Notes: generated from the letters alone by a model not told the origin. A DNA stretch of 64,000 bases from Gnetum montanum (GCA_015680685.1 MNCI01006635.1:42334-106333), one strand, 5' to 3'. Numbered from the stretch's first letter, positions 33,499-46,091 are shown. Program-made: numbers and translations.

Positions 33499-35900
33499 TT
33501 AGGATAAAGGAAGAGACTAATTTTTGGTTTCAAGACTTGCCAGTTCAAGTGCTCATAGAGTATCTGCAACATTTTAAGTTGTCTATCTTTTAGTTGGAGA
33601 GATGGATAGAATCAAATGGATATTTGAAGCTTGAGGATCTAGAAGAAGAGGAACCATAGCCACTCTTTTATCATGATGAAAGTCATAATTATACCTAATA
33701 ATTCCATGTAAAGGCCTTTAAAGAGGAGCAAGAATGGAGGAACTTTTATCAATAGAAGCGCTTACAAAAAATTGGCTTTAGAACTATGACTAATTTAATC
33801 ATAGATGTTATTAATTGGGCTTTCTATGAAATAGAGTTCGGCAAGAATTATTTAAAATTTAAGTGAAAGCCAAAACAAGTAATTGACATCAATCCTCGAA
33901 AAAACTACAACTTATATGATGTTCCTCTCCCTAGTCATTTAGAATAAGACACTTGTAATGAAAATGCTATAACTATTGTAGGAAACTTGACATTAGCAAA
34001 TGATCAAGACTTACACATGGTCAAATCTAACATTTCAATATTTTTCAGCTATAAGAAAAGTATTCCAAGTTTCAATGAGCTCATGTGCCATCATCGCATT
34101 TTCATTGCTACTTTAAATATTTTTTCTAGCTCCAATACTCTTCTATCATAGCCCAAGATTTAAAATTTTTGGTCATTGTGTAAAATAACAAGCCTTTTCA
34201 CCTAGTCTATATTATGAATACTCAATTATAAGATAGTATAACAAATACCATGGCCAATAAGACTTAGTTTAGCATGAGCTTATTTTTGTTAGACCATGTC
34301 TTGGCTATAACACCAAGTTCTAAAATACTTTGGCCCATTTTCCCCTAATGTGCTAAAGAGAGAAAAGTAAAGAAGAGATGGCCTTGTTATGACTTTTATC
34401 CTGTTATTTACCATAAAGACTATATGGGTACCTAGACTCTTGAGTTTTTTATGAATGTTGTTTATCCACTTTTGTATCAATTTCTTACTAATAGAACAGT
34501 GTCAAAAATGGAATAAGTCAGGCAAAGGAAAATAGAACCAAGTGTAAAGCGAAAATTTTCTTTCATGCTCATTACAGGAAATAATTATAGGAGGATTTGA
34601 AGGAAGGCCAAGAAAGCTGTCGTGAATCATGATCCCTTATTTGAGAACAATAGAAGTTGGCAAGCAGATCCAGAATAGTTCATTATGACATGAATATGTG
34701 GCAGGGCAAGTTTTTTTCTTTGCAAATTGGCTTTTGGTATTTTGAGAATGGTCCTCATATAATGAAAATAAGGGCCAAATTTGAAAGAGCGGTCTTTCCT
34801 AAAGCTAAACATAGGTTCTACAATCCTAACAAGTATTTTAGGAAGGCTCATGAACATTAGGAAAATGATTTTGTATATTCTTTGATGAGTGATCAACTAA
34901 TAAATTTGGCTAGGAAACAAGTGGAAGGTGAACTTAGAAGAACTCTCTCTATAATTCTACCTAAGGAGACAAATGTCCAAGAATCACTCATTTTCCAATA
35001 CAAGCATGTGGATCCAAAAACAAGAAAAACAAAGGTAGCCATGTCTCATCATGAATTTGCAAAGAATCTATCAACAATCATTATTGATTACTCAAAAAAT
35101 TTTGATGAAACTATTCAAGAACAATAGTGAGAGACTAAAAGGCTAAAGAATCTACATCATTCCATGAAGTTAGATTTTGAAGTCTTGAAGAACAAGTATG
35201 AAGATCAAATAAAGATATCTCAAATTAAAGAGGTCAATATAAAAGCTCTAAAAATGGAAAATATATAGTTGCATAGGGATTTGACCAAAAAGGATCAAAG
35301 ATTTCAAATAGAAGATTTGAAATAGAAGGATGGCTTCAAATTTGTTATAAATCAATTAACAGCCATGAAATAGAAAGCAAAGGTAGCCTTGATTAGCATT
35401 AATGAAATGAAGGGTAGAAAAGAAGCTTTTAAATAAGCTAGTATAGCCACTAATGATTTCATAAGCTAGGCCAATGCAAAAAGAGAGCAACTACCTGAAA
35501 TGGAGATCGAGTTCCTGGACAATGTAATAAAATGACGGCATGCACTGAGTTGAATGGATTAAAATGAACAACACAAATCTTATTGATAGTTTAGAGATCA
35601 TGTAAGGATGTGAGAGGAACATACCTAAAGCCATCAATACATCAAAAATTAGTAATGAAAATAGCTTGAAGAGAAAATAGTATAAGCTTTATCTACTGTT
35701 GATGCAAAAGAAGTGGTTGAGGTATTGTCACTAATATACAAGAAAAGTTACTTCAAAAGCCTAGTCCAATGAGAGGATAATCATATTAAGGAATTCATAG
35801 TGGAAAGTCTAATGGTTGCTAAGGTTCAAAAGTAATTGGTCCTTTTAGACTTCATTAAAGGTGTTGTTGAGAAGAAAGTGGTCAACAATTCAACATAATG
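33499..35900 (+). pseudogene. Long broken coding remnant, unidentified
   Basis: From an ATG at 33499 (MSKKYIRIKEETNFWFQDLP) the plus strand is protein-like for about 2.4 kb. Recognisable continuous pieces include LIEYLQHFKLSIF, a TNLIIDVINWAFYEIEFGKNYLKF segment (33790-33870), an open stretch at 34657-34860 (MASRSRIVHYDMNMWQGKFF, with FENGPHIMKIRAKFERAVFP further on), 34882-35127 (ARKQVEGELRRTL), and a Lys/Glu-rich part at 35130-35850 that looks coiled-coil. The breaks are chiefly single TAG codons, with some shifts. I do not recognise the family and see no RT or transposase motif. Confidence 0.45.
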
Positions 35901-35964
35901 ATTATTTTGTAACCTCTTTTCAACTATAATTGAATAAATTATAAGTGACTCTTTCATGTTTTGG

Positions 35965-35975
35965 CTATAAAAAGG
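35965..35975 (+). promoter_or_regulatory. TATA-box-like element
   Basis: CTATAAAAAGG stands alone in AT-rich sequence 13 bases before a G-rich tract. It could be the promoter of an unrecognised LTR whose internal region is the broken frame to the left. No matching LTR partner was found. Confidence 0.35.
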
Positions 35976-35987
35976 CATGTCCCTCTT

Positions 35988-36053
35988 GGGGGTGTGGGGG
36001 GGTGGGGAGTGGGGTCGTTGCAGGCATAGGGAGGGGAGAGGGGAGAAGTCACT
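35988..36053 (+). other. G-rich tract, possible G-quadruplex
   Basis: Over 66 bases there are seven or more runs of three to seven G separated by short gaps. This satisfies the usual G3+N1-7 pattern at least once. It is exceptional in a region that is otherwise about two-thirds AT. Confidence 0.75.
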
Positions 36054-36059
36054 CGACAA

Positions 36060-37200
36060 ATGGCATCTTGAAGTAAAGATTTGATTTATCTTTTATCTCT
36101 AATCAATGAGTTATTTTAATTGTTCTTTTCTATCAGTGCAACTTAGCTAGTGATAATATCATAGTATACTTTACACTCATTTCATGTAATTGTTTCAATT
36201 GCTTGAAATAGCCAAGGATTTAACAATTTTTGCTATCATTAATTGACTAAAATAGCTTCAACTCTCCAAAGTATTTTCTCATATTATTTATGGCCCATTT
36301 CAACATTTGAGTATATATAATTCTACTATTTTGTATCCTAAAAGCATTGAATCTCACTCTATTTCCAGTTTTCTTATGGAATTTTCTCTAAGGAAGATTG
36401 GTAGTAGATTGGTAGGATTACACTCAAATGTTAAGTGAAAGAAAGATTGGTAAAAGTAGCTAATGATCAAAACCAAGTAGACTAACCTACTTTGATAAAA
36501 TTGAAAATTTTTTTAGCTCATAGAATAGAGTTTTTAAAAGCTAAATCTTTCTGTAAGACTACTATTTGTTACTAGAATTCAAGATAATATAGGGGTAACA
36601 TTAGGCATAAATTTTAGAACACCTTTTTCATACAACCATTGAGTCTTATTTAGAGGTATCCAAGCCTTAGTGTTGCCAAGAACTAACAAGCACTAGAATT
36701 CAAGTTTGAAAGAACCCCCTATCTAAGCAATTTTAGTTACCTGGCTAGGGACCACTACATTAGTGATAAGAGGGGAGTCCAAAGTGGTTGCCAACTATAT
36801 CATATCATATTTTATATGTCTTTAACACAACAATATACATGAGTGTTCTTGGTAATTCACTCAACATCATCTTCAAAGCTTACAATCAAATCGTATTGCA
36901 TTCTGTATGATACAATCCCATTAGTCATAGCCTATGAGATCCCTACCAACATTAATTAGAAATAATGATAAAATAGCAACAAAAGCTTAAAGTGTTCCAT
37001 AATTGAACATCCAAAATAAAAGGAAATAATATTATGAAAAATAAATTAATTATTTAGTTTTCACTAAGAGTTTTTGTGTTGAAGCTGTAGCTAAAAAGAA
37101 ACATATTTGAGAATTTGGTATTTAACTTTTGAAGAAATAACTGCACAACAAAACTTCCAAATAGAGTAGAGAAAAAGTAGTCAAAGACATTTCAAATGAA
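36060..37200. other. AT-rich non-coding stretch
   Basis: I see no gene, clear repeat or element. Short homopolymer runs and simple AT-rich sequence only. Confidence 0.4.
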
Positions 37201-37771
37201 AAGAAAGAAAGTAGACAAAACAAGTTTATCATCAAAAATTACTTCATTGATACTTGGTTAAAAGTTATTATAAATTTTTTTATGTCCATTTCCAATCATG
37301 CTGAGCAACATAACACTTAAAAAAACATGTGAAAATAAGTCTTCACTTCTACAAAGAGGACATTGAGAAGAAATATTTCTCATATGTTTAAGAAAAGTGC
37401 TAATAGGAAGACCTTGATGAATAAGACATCATAAAAATACAAATTTTAGGAAATGTATGAGCTTTCGAAATATCTTTCAATTTTCTCATCTAAAAGTGCA
37501 ATCATAATTGCATTTTTCAAGCTTTATTGAATTTGTTATGAATAAAATCATTGTTTGTAACAATCTCATAAGCAACTTTCAAATTAAAAGGAAAAATAGA
37601 TCTACCATCCTTCCAAAAAATATCTAGAAAAGCTTGATGTAAACTATTGTCAACCTTAAATAAATTCTTAAGATTAGATATTAATTTTTCAAAATTCTTT
37701 TTCCTCTTTCTATTCAAACCATAAGGGCTAGAAGCTTCATTCCATATAATCCATCTAATATGAGGAGACAA
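37200..37771 (-). pseudogene. LINE ORF2 C-terminal remnant (RT-associated zinc-binding domain)
   Basis: The minus strand has an 84-codon frame (37517-37771: RWIIWNEASSPYG, then FWKDGRSIFPFNLKVAYEI) followed by KFVFL-stop-CLIHQGLPISTFLKHM and RNISSQCPLCRSEDLFSHVF (about 37330-37440). The pattern WxxxLPTxxxLxxR then CPLC then HLFxxC is that of the zf-RVT domain at the end of plant LINE ORF2 proteins and related RT-derived sequences. The single TGA inside replaces a conserved Trp. No RT domain remains upstream. Confidence 0.65.
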
Positions 37772-37935
37772 GAAACTATAGTGATATCAAATTTGTTTCA
37801 AGTAGTATACATTCTAGATCCTAGTATATTTGACTTGTTCTTATAGGCATAAAACTAAACTCTAACATGTAACATTATATTCAAGTTGTTCTTATAGGCA
37901 TACAACTAAACTCTAACATGAAACATTATAAAATA

Positions 37936-38607
37936 GATTTCTCATTATAACATGATGTATATATATACATGAGAACCAAATATGATTAATTAGAGAAAAT
38001 AAATAAACATGTAACCTCACATGATGATTTCTTTCCCCATTGTGCATAGTGTGCTCATCTAGAACATTATACCTACTCTTCACAACCTAGCAAGGTTAGT
38101 GCATACAAAATAAAAATTTAGAAAAATATTTAGAAATATTTAACATATGAGCAAATAAGAAAAATGCATGTTCTATCACAAACTTAATAAAATAAATTTT
38201 TAAAAAAACATTGGACTTTATAACTCAGCATTGCCCATTAAAATTGAACCCATAACTTAGAGATTTACCCATAACTTAGAGATTTCTCATTATAACATGA
38301 TGTATATATATACATGGGAACCAAATATGATTAATCAGAAAAAATAAATAAACATGTAACCTCACATGATGATTTCTTTCCCCATTGTGCATAGTGTGCT
38401 CATCTAGAACATTATACCTACTCTTCACTGCCTAGCAAGGTTAGTGCATACAAAATAAAAATTTAGAAAAATATTTAGAAATATCTAACATATGAGAAAA
38501 TAAGAAAAATGCATGTTCTATCACAAACTTGATAAAATAAATTTTTTAAAAAATATTGGACTTTATAACTCAGCATTGCCCATTAAAATTGAACCCACAA
38601 CTTAAAG
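37936..38607. repeat. Direct duplication, about 345-bp unit
   Basis: Two adjacent copies start GATTTCTCATTATAACATG at 37936 and 38281 and remain nearly identical over more than 300 bp, differing by scattered single bases and one duplicated ACCCATAACTTAGAG block at the junction. Each unit ends inside the SINE-type repeat, suggesting unequal exchange or slippage there. The copies are far more alike than the LTR pairs of B or C, so this event is relatively recent. Confidence 0.9.
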
Positions 38608-38652
38608 ATTTCAAATCAAGAGACTTATCACTAGGCTAACACATCATTGTTT
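38556..38652 (-). repeat. tRNA-like SINE-type repeat, copy 2
   Basis: On minus: AATGATGTGTTAGCCTAGTG (A-box-like TTAGCCTAGTGATAAG), then about 30 bp later GTTGTGGGTTCAATTTTAAT (B-box-like GGGTTCAATTTT), then GGGCAATGCTGAGTTATAAAG. This is the best-preserved box pair of the family in the window. A partial copy without the A box lies at about 38215-38275, inside the left duplication unit. Confidence 0.6.
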
Positions 38653-39330
38653 ATTATTTTACAACCATTAATATATAGTATATAATATACATATTAAAAA
38701 TAGATGTCATTATAAACATGTCAAAAGCTAACATCAAGAATACATCATTATCCTATTTAATTTTTCTTATTGACCTTTTTTCTGTAGCCCAATTTTTAGG
38801 CTTTTTATAAGTCATTTTAGCTTTATAATGCTAGGGGGATTTCTGATTTATTTTGGGCCCTTTTTCTATTTTTCATAACTCCTATATTTAAGCTAGCAAA
38901 TATTATACTTTTTGTACATCCAACATTTTACACATGTTTAGTTCATTAAAACAAACATAAATATGCTATAGTTACCTAGGTAAAACTATATATTTTAATT
39001 AAACCAAAGAAAAATGGATCCACAAGATTATTTTTGATAGTATAGCTTTAAAATCTAGAAATTTGAAAGTTAAATCAGTAAATTAATTATAAATATCTAC
39101 TTTACATATAAAATTGAGTTAATCTACAAAATTCAAGTGCAATCTGATAATTTTAAATTTTTAATATTCTTTCATTAATTAAATTATTTATTAAATTAAA
39201 AATTCTAACAAAATGTCAAAATAACCAATGGATCTGATTCTCAATAGTTTCATAATATTATTCTAAAATAATGTTAGACTTCACCATACTCATTTGTTAA
39301 TGAAATGATATTAAAGGCCTTTACTTCTAA
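38653..39330. other. AT-rich non-coding stretch
   Basis: Low-complexity AT-rich sequence without credible frames or recognisable repeats. Confidence 0.4.
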
Positions 39331-39334
39331 TCGC

Positions 39335-39420
39335 ATTATTTGCTTAGTAGTAAAGATCCTTGGCATAGAAACCCTAAGTCATAAATTTAATTCCAAAGGG
39401 TAACATAGAGTTATAGATTA
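39335..39420 (+). repeat. tRNA-like SINE-type repeat, diverged copy
   Basis: TTGCTTAGTAGTAAAGATCC (A-box region), then CCTAAGTCATAAATTTAATTCC (B-box region) and GGGTAACATAGAGTTATA keep the order and spacing of the better copies, with many substitutions. Confidence 0.4.
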
Positions 39421-40120
39421 AAAAAAATTGTAAAAAAAAAAAAATCAAAAACCACTTTGTCCAATAGATTCAAAAGATTCTTAATAGTCATTAGTAAAAA
39501 TTTAGTTTTAGATATATTTTTCTATCTTAAAGTAATAAAAAATTAAAAATTGTAAATAAATAGTAAATTTGGTCAAATCACCAAATCAAAGGTTTTCACA
39601 TTAACTTCAAAATATATACAAACTTCAAAATAAGTTCAAGTATAAGTATTTAATAAAGTATTAAGGTCATATATACAAAAGTGGAACACTACAACATCCC
39701 TTGGTGCAAGACTAAAAGATTTAAATAGTAGCTATTAACCATTACATCTACAAAAAGATTTCCTTTCTTGCATTTTTGCAAGTGTAATTAATGCTAATTT
39801 CAAAATTCTAATTCATGCCGTAATATTTTTGGTAGTTTGATAATTTTCCTTTTTCTTTTTCTTTTTTTCTTCTTAATAGTAAACTCTTCCGTTGTACACC
39901 TATCCACATAATTTACATGATATGAAACTCAAATTACTAAATAAATGATTAGCAAATGACAATACTCACTTGTATTTCTTTCTATTTACTTATTTAATGA
40001 TAGATATTTAATATCTAATGTTTGTTTTTCAAGTCATAAAACCTAGGTTTGATCTTGGATATAATCATTGGAAAAGATATTAAACTTGTCTTAGATTGTG
40101 CTTGATACAACAAGAATTAA

Positions 40121-40262
40121 ACAATGAGGTGTTATTCTAGCAGTAAAGACTCTTAATTTGAAAGCTACAAGTCATGGGTTCAATTTTGGTGGGCAATGCT
40201 AAGTTATAAAGTTCTAATTAAACTATATATCTTAGGGTGTACCTATATTATAGTTATTTCAA
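40121..40262 (+). repeat. tRNA-like SINE-type repeat, copy 3
   Basis: AACAATGAGGTGTTATTCTA, an A-box-like block, then AGTCATGGGTTCAATTTTGG (B-box-like), GGGCAATGCTAAGTTATAAAG, and a tail GGGTGTACCTATATTATAGT then TTATTTC that matches the tail of copy 1. This copy shows both ends, defining a unit of about 140 bp. Confidence 0.6.
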
Positions 40263-43160
40263 ATTCCAACACCCCTAAGAGATAGTCCTTTATTTAATGT
40301 TAGCACTAGAGTACTATTAACACATAGGGGAAAAACAAAGAATAATCTGCATACTATACTTACAAATTACAATGCAAACATTAAATCAATTAACTTTGTA
40401 CTATCCATAGCTTGCATATTTTTTTATTTGCAAGACATTTCAAATCATACTAGATTCATCATCAATTGCATTACTATTAATAGCTAGTTTAGTTTTAGGA
40501 TAAAATAATTGTGTAGAAAAAATAAAAATTTATATTTAAAGATATAATAGCTACAATAAAAATAGCAGTTGTAACAACTTACAAGCAAAAAAAAAAAAAT
40601 AAAAGGTTTTTTAAAACATAGATAAGACTAATTATTAAGTATTAAGTTAAGCTCTAACGGTAAGTCTTCCTTTCACTACGTAAATTTTTGGATTTTTCTT
40701 ATAAAGAAGAGCATCCTTAGGCTAAACAATAATTAAAAATTTATCTAGTTTTATTCCATTCATAAATTTTAGGCATCAAATTCTTAAACTAAAACTAAAT
40801 TTTAACTTATGTCTACTAAGGCTTTCATGGATATATTAGAACTGTTTATGTTTAATTTCTAAAATAAAAAATAGAAATAAAATATAATATAGATGTGTTA
40901 ATCTTAATAAACATATAACATTGAATGTTACTTTTCTTTGCACATGGTTCCCATAAATGGAAATGGAGCTAATTCCTAAATTAACATTATTTTTAATTCT
41001 TTATGTGTATTGAGAAGTATTTGATATTGCATATGTTAAATAAAATTCTTAGACTTTATGAAACAAGTTAATTAAGTATTTCATAGTCTTCAAATAATAA
41101 TCAAATAAAAATTTGGCAAATACAAGCACTTTACTTTTATGCTTGTACTTTGTATTTGTGCTTTTGTTTTTTGGATTTATATTTCTCATTGCTTTATTTC
41201 TAAATTTGGGAAAGCATGGCAAATAAATTAAACTTGTATTTATTATACTATGTTTCATGTTTAAATCTATCCACGTAAAAAGCTAAATTATCATGCACTA
41301 AAAAGAAAAATACTATTATTGTTTAAGAAATATGCAATGCTTTTAGATAAGAGTTTAACAAGGCTATACTTATTTACATATGTTTGTGTATATATATGTA
41401 TGCATGTGTAGAATGCTTAAAGAAAATGGCCATTTTTATTAATGAACTAGAAGAGTGGATTAAAGAGATACCTACATATTATGTCATTAAAGTGGATTAG
41501 TCATCAATATAATATTTAATCTTTACATATGATGTAGCACTAAATGCAAATTCAAAAATAGGGGTAAAAATAATATTGCATTAACTAGAAAAAATCTATG
41601 AATGTATAGAAATAAAGGAAAATCTTAACAAAACAAAAGTGCTAATTTGTGGAACTAGAAAGAGATAGTATAATTTCCAGCTATTTGTGGATACATACAT
41701 ATATTTATAACTAGAATGCTCTTAAAATTATATGTGGAAGCATGTATGTCACAATGAGTTGCAAATGGCTAGAAGGGTTTATATATAATAAAGAATAGAT
41801 GTAGTAATCATAATTTTTGTACTTGGACAATTTGAAAATATATTTTTCAAACAATTGTATAAACTAGAGTGCTTTATGGATATGTGGTATGGAGATCAAG
41901 TCTTGATTAGAAATCATAGAAGAAAATTGAAAAACTTGAAAAATAGTTCGTGCTAGATGAATTTAAGGTAAAAACTCAAGTCCCATATATAACAGTTCTT
42001 AACATTCTCCTTGAATAATAAAAATAATAATAAGGCCTCAAGAGAGATCATTTGAAAATATTAACAACAAAGATGGTTCCATGAAAAATGATTGTGGCTA
42101 CAAAAATGATGTATTGATAATACTGATGTAATACTAAATATAGAACAAGCTTAGAAACTTGTTATAGAGAAGGTTTTAGAGAGATAGAAAAATGATACAT
42201 AAATACAACAACAACCAAAAACAAACCAAAAAGCTTTAGTTTTATTGGCAAACTATTAGAAGTGGTAGATGTAATGAAATAGAATACTCACATGTAATAA
42301 TTCCAATATCCACAAGAATACTAGTAAGAATGGAATATCAACATCTTTGAGTTGAAACTAGAAGATGAAATAATGAGGTGCATGATGATAGAATATGTTG
42401 ATTATATTTATTACAAGTAGTAGAAGATGTGCAACATGTATCATTCATATGTTGCAGAATAAATCTCTTTAAAAGAAAATGAAAGATCTTTAGTTAGTTT
42501 TTTCTAAGCTATATAAGGTACTAGTTTTAGTTCTAGAAAATTATATAAAAGATGTGTTCAAGTTATATGAATATAAGACACATCTACTGTACTTGGGATT
42601 TATTGCTACTAATGTATTTTATACAAGTTCATTTATCTATCTTTTATGTCTACATAGATGTAATAAAACATTAGCTTTAGTTTCAGCAATACATATTTTT
42701 ATATGTTTGTGTATATTTATATATGCATGTGCATGAATGCTTGAAGAAAATGGCATCATACACTACAATTATTATCAACTATGAAGCCAATTTCTATGAC
42801 ACTATTGGTATGACAGAAAGCTAATAGTGATGCATATTTCTCTACATACATCCATTGTTTTTTTTCTTACATTGGTATGAATTGCTTTAGTTATGATTTT
42901 GACTAGTGACAATCTACTTTTGTGATTATAAAAAGGCTAGCTTAGTTATGTGTCTATAACATATATCTATAATTTGGCTAAGAGAATCTTTTTTGTTCTT
43001 ATTAAGAAAGATGTACATCCTTACCAAATCCTCTACTTTCCTATATAGAAAATTATTTAATAGAGAAATAAAAAATATGACATATAGATCCAACTATATA
43101 GTTTGTTTTTCTAATGAATTGATGCATGATACATGCAATAAAATTGCTAAGAATGATAAT
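40263..43160. other. AT-rich non-coding stretch
   Basis: No credible gene. A segment ending AATGCTTAAAGAAAATGGC at 41410-41430 has a diverged partner at 42735-42755, both preceded by a GTTTGTGTATAT run, so an old repeat is present twice. Otherwise simple AT-rich sequence. Confidence 0.4.
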
Positions 43161-43161
43161 A

Positions 43162-43612
43162 TATAAAGCTCTAGCACACATAATGTAAAACCAAACAAAA
43201 TTAAATTTGAGATTTGAAATTATGTGAAAGGGTAGTAAAATTAGTTTTGTTAAAGATGAAATATTATTTAATATTATCAACAAGCACTCTTAGAGTATTA
43301 TGGATAGAATACTATATCTATGATTGGTAGTTAGCCTCTCAGTCAAAAAGAGTGGTAGTACATAAAGCTCAAACACACACAACGTAAAACTAAACAAAAT
43401 TAAATTTGAAATTGTATGAAAAAGTGGTAAATTTGGTTTTGTTATAGATGCAACGTTATTTGGTAAGGGTCTAACAACAACTCCCTCTTTCTTCTCTCTC
43501 CCCTAAATGAAATATTATTTAACATTATTGATAGGCTATCCTAGAGCATTATGGACAGAATATTATTTAGTGTTACCAATGTGCCATTACTGTTGGCCTC
43601 TCCACTAAGACA
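43162..43612. repeat. Diverged tandem duplication, about 200-bp period
   Basis: The block TAAAGCTC..ACACA..GTAAAAC..AAACAAAATTAAATTTGA, then GAAATATTATTTAA and TTAGAGTATTATGGA, ending TAGCCTCTC, occurs at 43162-43345 and again at 43362-43612. The second copy carries an extra pyrimidine-rich insert (CTCCCTCTTTCTTCTCTC) near 43483. The insert disrupts otherwise parallel sequence. Confidence 0.75.
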
Positions 43613-44500
43613 AAGTTTTATTTCTTATACTTTGATTTTAAGCTTTTATTTCTTGAACCTATAATCTAAGAATAGTTGCTTAATAAAATTAAATACTTGA
43701 AACTTTACATTGTTGTTGATGAAGCATGTGAATTTATACTTCCTATATGCAAAGTAACTTTGTTACCATGATGACCATTGCCTTTGCATTAGAAATGTAA
43801 ATAGAATGAGGGGGACGAAAAACATTGAATCTTCGTGATAAGTTGTTACAAAAAGTATTTGCAATCAATATTCCACATATAGTCATATGTGGAAAAGACG
43901 GGTAAAGATTTCCAAATTAAGTCCCAAAAGCAAAATTGTACAAGATAGACTATGACGTGTGGTATAGATTGTGACATATGGTATATGCTCTAAGATGATC
44001 TAAGATGGTCAAGGTCAATACTGCATTGAGACATGAAAGGTTTATTCTCTACCAACAAGGATAGCAATAATGGTACTTGTTTTATATCATATCTTTATCG
44101 AGTAAGAAAATTTCATTCAAGGCCGTTCACACACAATTCTTGGACTCATGGTCACATGCTTTCCCTTAAAATTAGGAGCATGCTTTTACATACCTACTCA
44201 TTGCTTCCTCACCTAGTGGACATATATAGCATGCAGGCAAGCCATATGCTATAGCACATTGCAACAACATGATCCAAAGGCTCTATTGGCGAATGAGAAT
44301 GTTTCAAAGGACAACAAACCATCCGCTATCCCTATAGCAAATGTTGAAAAATCCCACCATGAAACCACACTCACCAAGGGTTTGGTTAGAATCAGAGGGT
44401 GTCATTTTCATGGACCTAACAACGTTGATAAAGTATTGACCAGAGATACCCCCATGAAAGTACAAACCTAGTGTCTCACATGAGGACCAAGGACACATCA
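43613..44500. other. Non-coding stretch entering the gene island
   Basis: AT content falls toward the right. An open frame at 44259-44471 (MQQHDPKALLANENVSKDN) has no recognisable domain and a minus frame (44304-44699) overlaps it. I treat both as chance. Confidence 0.35.
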
Positions 44501-46070
44501 TTTCATGCATAAAATAATTACAAGGTTGGCATGTTTTCTGATAAGGACCGGACCAGCCACAGCAGCATATGTCCCTGTCAAGCAATGGTTGGTTTCCCCA
44601 CTCCCCCACCCCGCTTTTTTTTCCTAGATTTTGAACTTTTATCACGGGGTAAACAGTGAAATGCCGGTAAAACGGAAGAGTAAGACAGCACAAACCCACA
44701 TTCCTTTGCTTGCGACATGCATCATCATTATATCAGCCCTGTGAAGGAGACGCCAGAGTTTAGCCAAAAGATCTGTGATGATGAGCGTTGAAAAAATGAA
44801 AATTTAGGCGCAGAGATATGACAAAAATGGAATTTGAGGCTCAAACCATACCTGAGTTTCAGAGGAAAAAAATGAAGAGCAAATCTGCTGCAACAACAGC
44901 AGGATCTGAGTCTAACACATGGCTGCTCAGGAGAGATGGGCCCTAACTCTTCTCTCGCCCCTCCTCCCTTGATGTCCTCCTCTGCCACCACATCTCATCT
45001 CGCCCAGCAAAAGAAATAAAATTCAATCTTCCACAGCATATCGCCATTACCCTGAATTATGAGCCCTGCCAACAGCCACTGTAACACACCCAAAATCCTC
45101 CCGCAAGCTGTGTCTGTCTCAAATATCTGAGGGGGGGGCAAATGAAGGAACTAGGATTCATGATCAGGGCCGGAATCCGGCGAGTAATTATGATCATTTG
45201 TGCCATGATTACAGTGGGAGACGTTTTCGCAAATGCATGGTATTTCCAGTACAATCATGAGCTGCATGACACGTTTCCCCCCTGCTGCGACGAGAAAATT
45301 GCATCCATTTTTCTCTCTTGTTGTGGAGATTCACACTCTCAGAGATAAACACACTCTCACAGCGAAGCCGCAAAAAACAATTTAAGCGAAAGGCTGCTGC
45401 TGCTGCTGTTCAAACCAGCTGCAGATTATGCAGTAGTAGTGACAGCAGGCCAGTTAATAGGGCAGTCAGGACTACTATTACTATTAGCCTTATTACTACT
45501 ACTACTACTTAGATGAAACTGAATACGGTTTCTAGGAGTGAGTGAGTGGGGAGCAACCAGACACCACAAAAAAACAGCACAGAAAGGATTTATACTTCTA
45601 CTGCAGACAAAGCTGCTACTGCTGCTGTTGTTTTTTTGATGCAGAAAGTTTTGTGGAGAGGAAAACAGGAGTGGAACAAGAGCATATGGCTTATCCGGAT
45701 GGAGCAACTAATGTTTGGGATTGCGACGAGACTGAGAATGGGAACAAGAGCAGCTTGGCACGTGACTCGTTTGCTTTGCTGCATCATGAATGGGGACCAA
45801 CGCCTACTGCCCTTGCATGACCCTGCCTCACCTCCTTCTCCGCCATTGTTGTTTTCCATTGCCATTGCTATCTGATCAGTGTGCTCTGCCGCTTATTTAT
45901 TGTTTTGTCGCATGTCCGGGTACTTCTGCACTGAGATTTTGGAGCCATCACACATTTCTTCTTCTACTTTTTTTTCTTTTATCCATCCCCCAAAGCTAAC
46001 CACTTCAACATCAATTTGCTGCTGCTGTTCCGTGGTGTTGTTTGGCGGTGAAAACCGTGCTGGGCCAGGC
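44500..46070 (+). promoter_or_regulatory. Upstream region of the HLS1-like gene
   Basis: About 1.5 kb of higher-GC sequence precedes the TATA box. It contains a GCTGCTGCTGCTGCTG-type run (about 45388), a TAC/TACTAT microsatellite (about 45470-45510) and another GCTGCTACTGCTGCTG run (about 45610). Many short overlapping frames exist on both strands, but all are Ser- or Cys-rich by-products of these runs and none has a domain. No upstream exon was recognised. Confidence 0.45.
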
Positions 46071-46078
46071 TATAAATA
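46071..46078 (+). promoter_or_regulatory. TATA box of the HLS1-like gene
   Basis: TATAAATA, within GGCTATAAATACATGG, lies 252 bp before the start codon. It predicts transcription starting near 46100-46110. It is the only good TATA box close upstream in this orientation. Confidence 0.65.
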
Positions 46079-46091
46079 CATGGCCTAGCCA

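Noticed and set aside
40121-40200. Functional tRNA gene
   Set aside because: The boxes resemble a tRNA promoter but no cloverleaf with a proper acceptor stem can be drawn, and several diverged copies exist.
44304-44991. Minus-strand frames upstream of the HLS1-like gene
   Set aside because: Cys/Ser-rich composition, no domain, overlapping frames on both strands, and no splice support.
45426-45875. Several overlapping frames with poly-Ser or poly-Cys runs
   Set aside because: They arise from CTG/CAG and TAC simple repeats in the upstream region.
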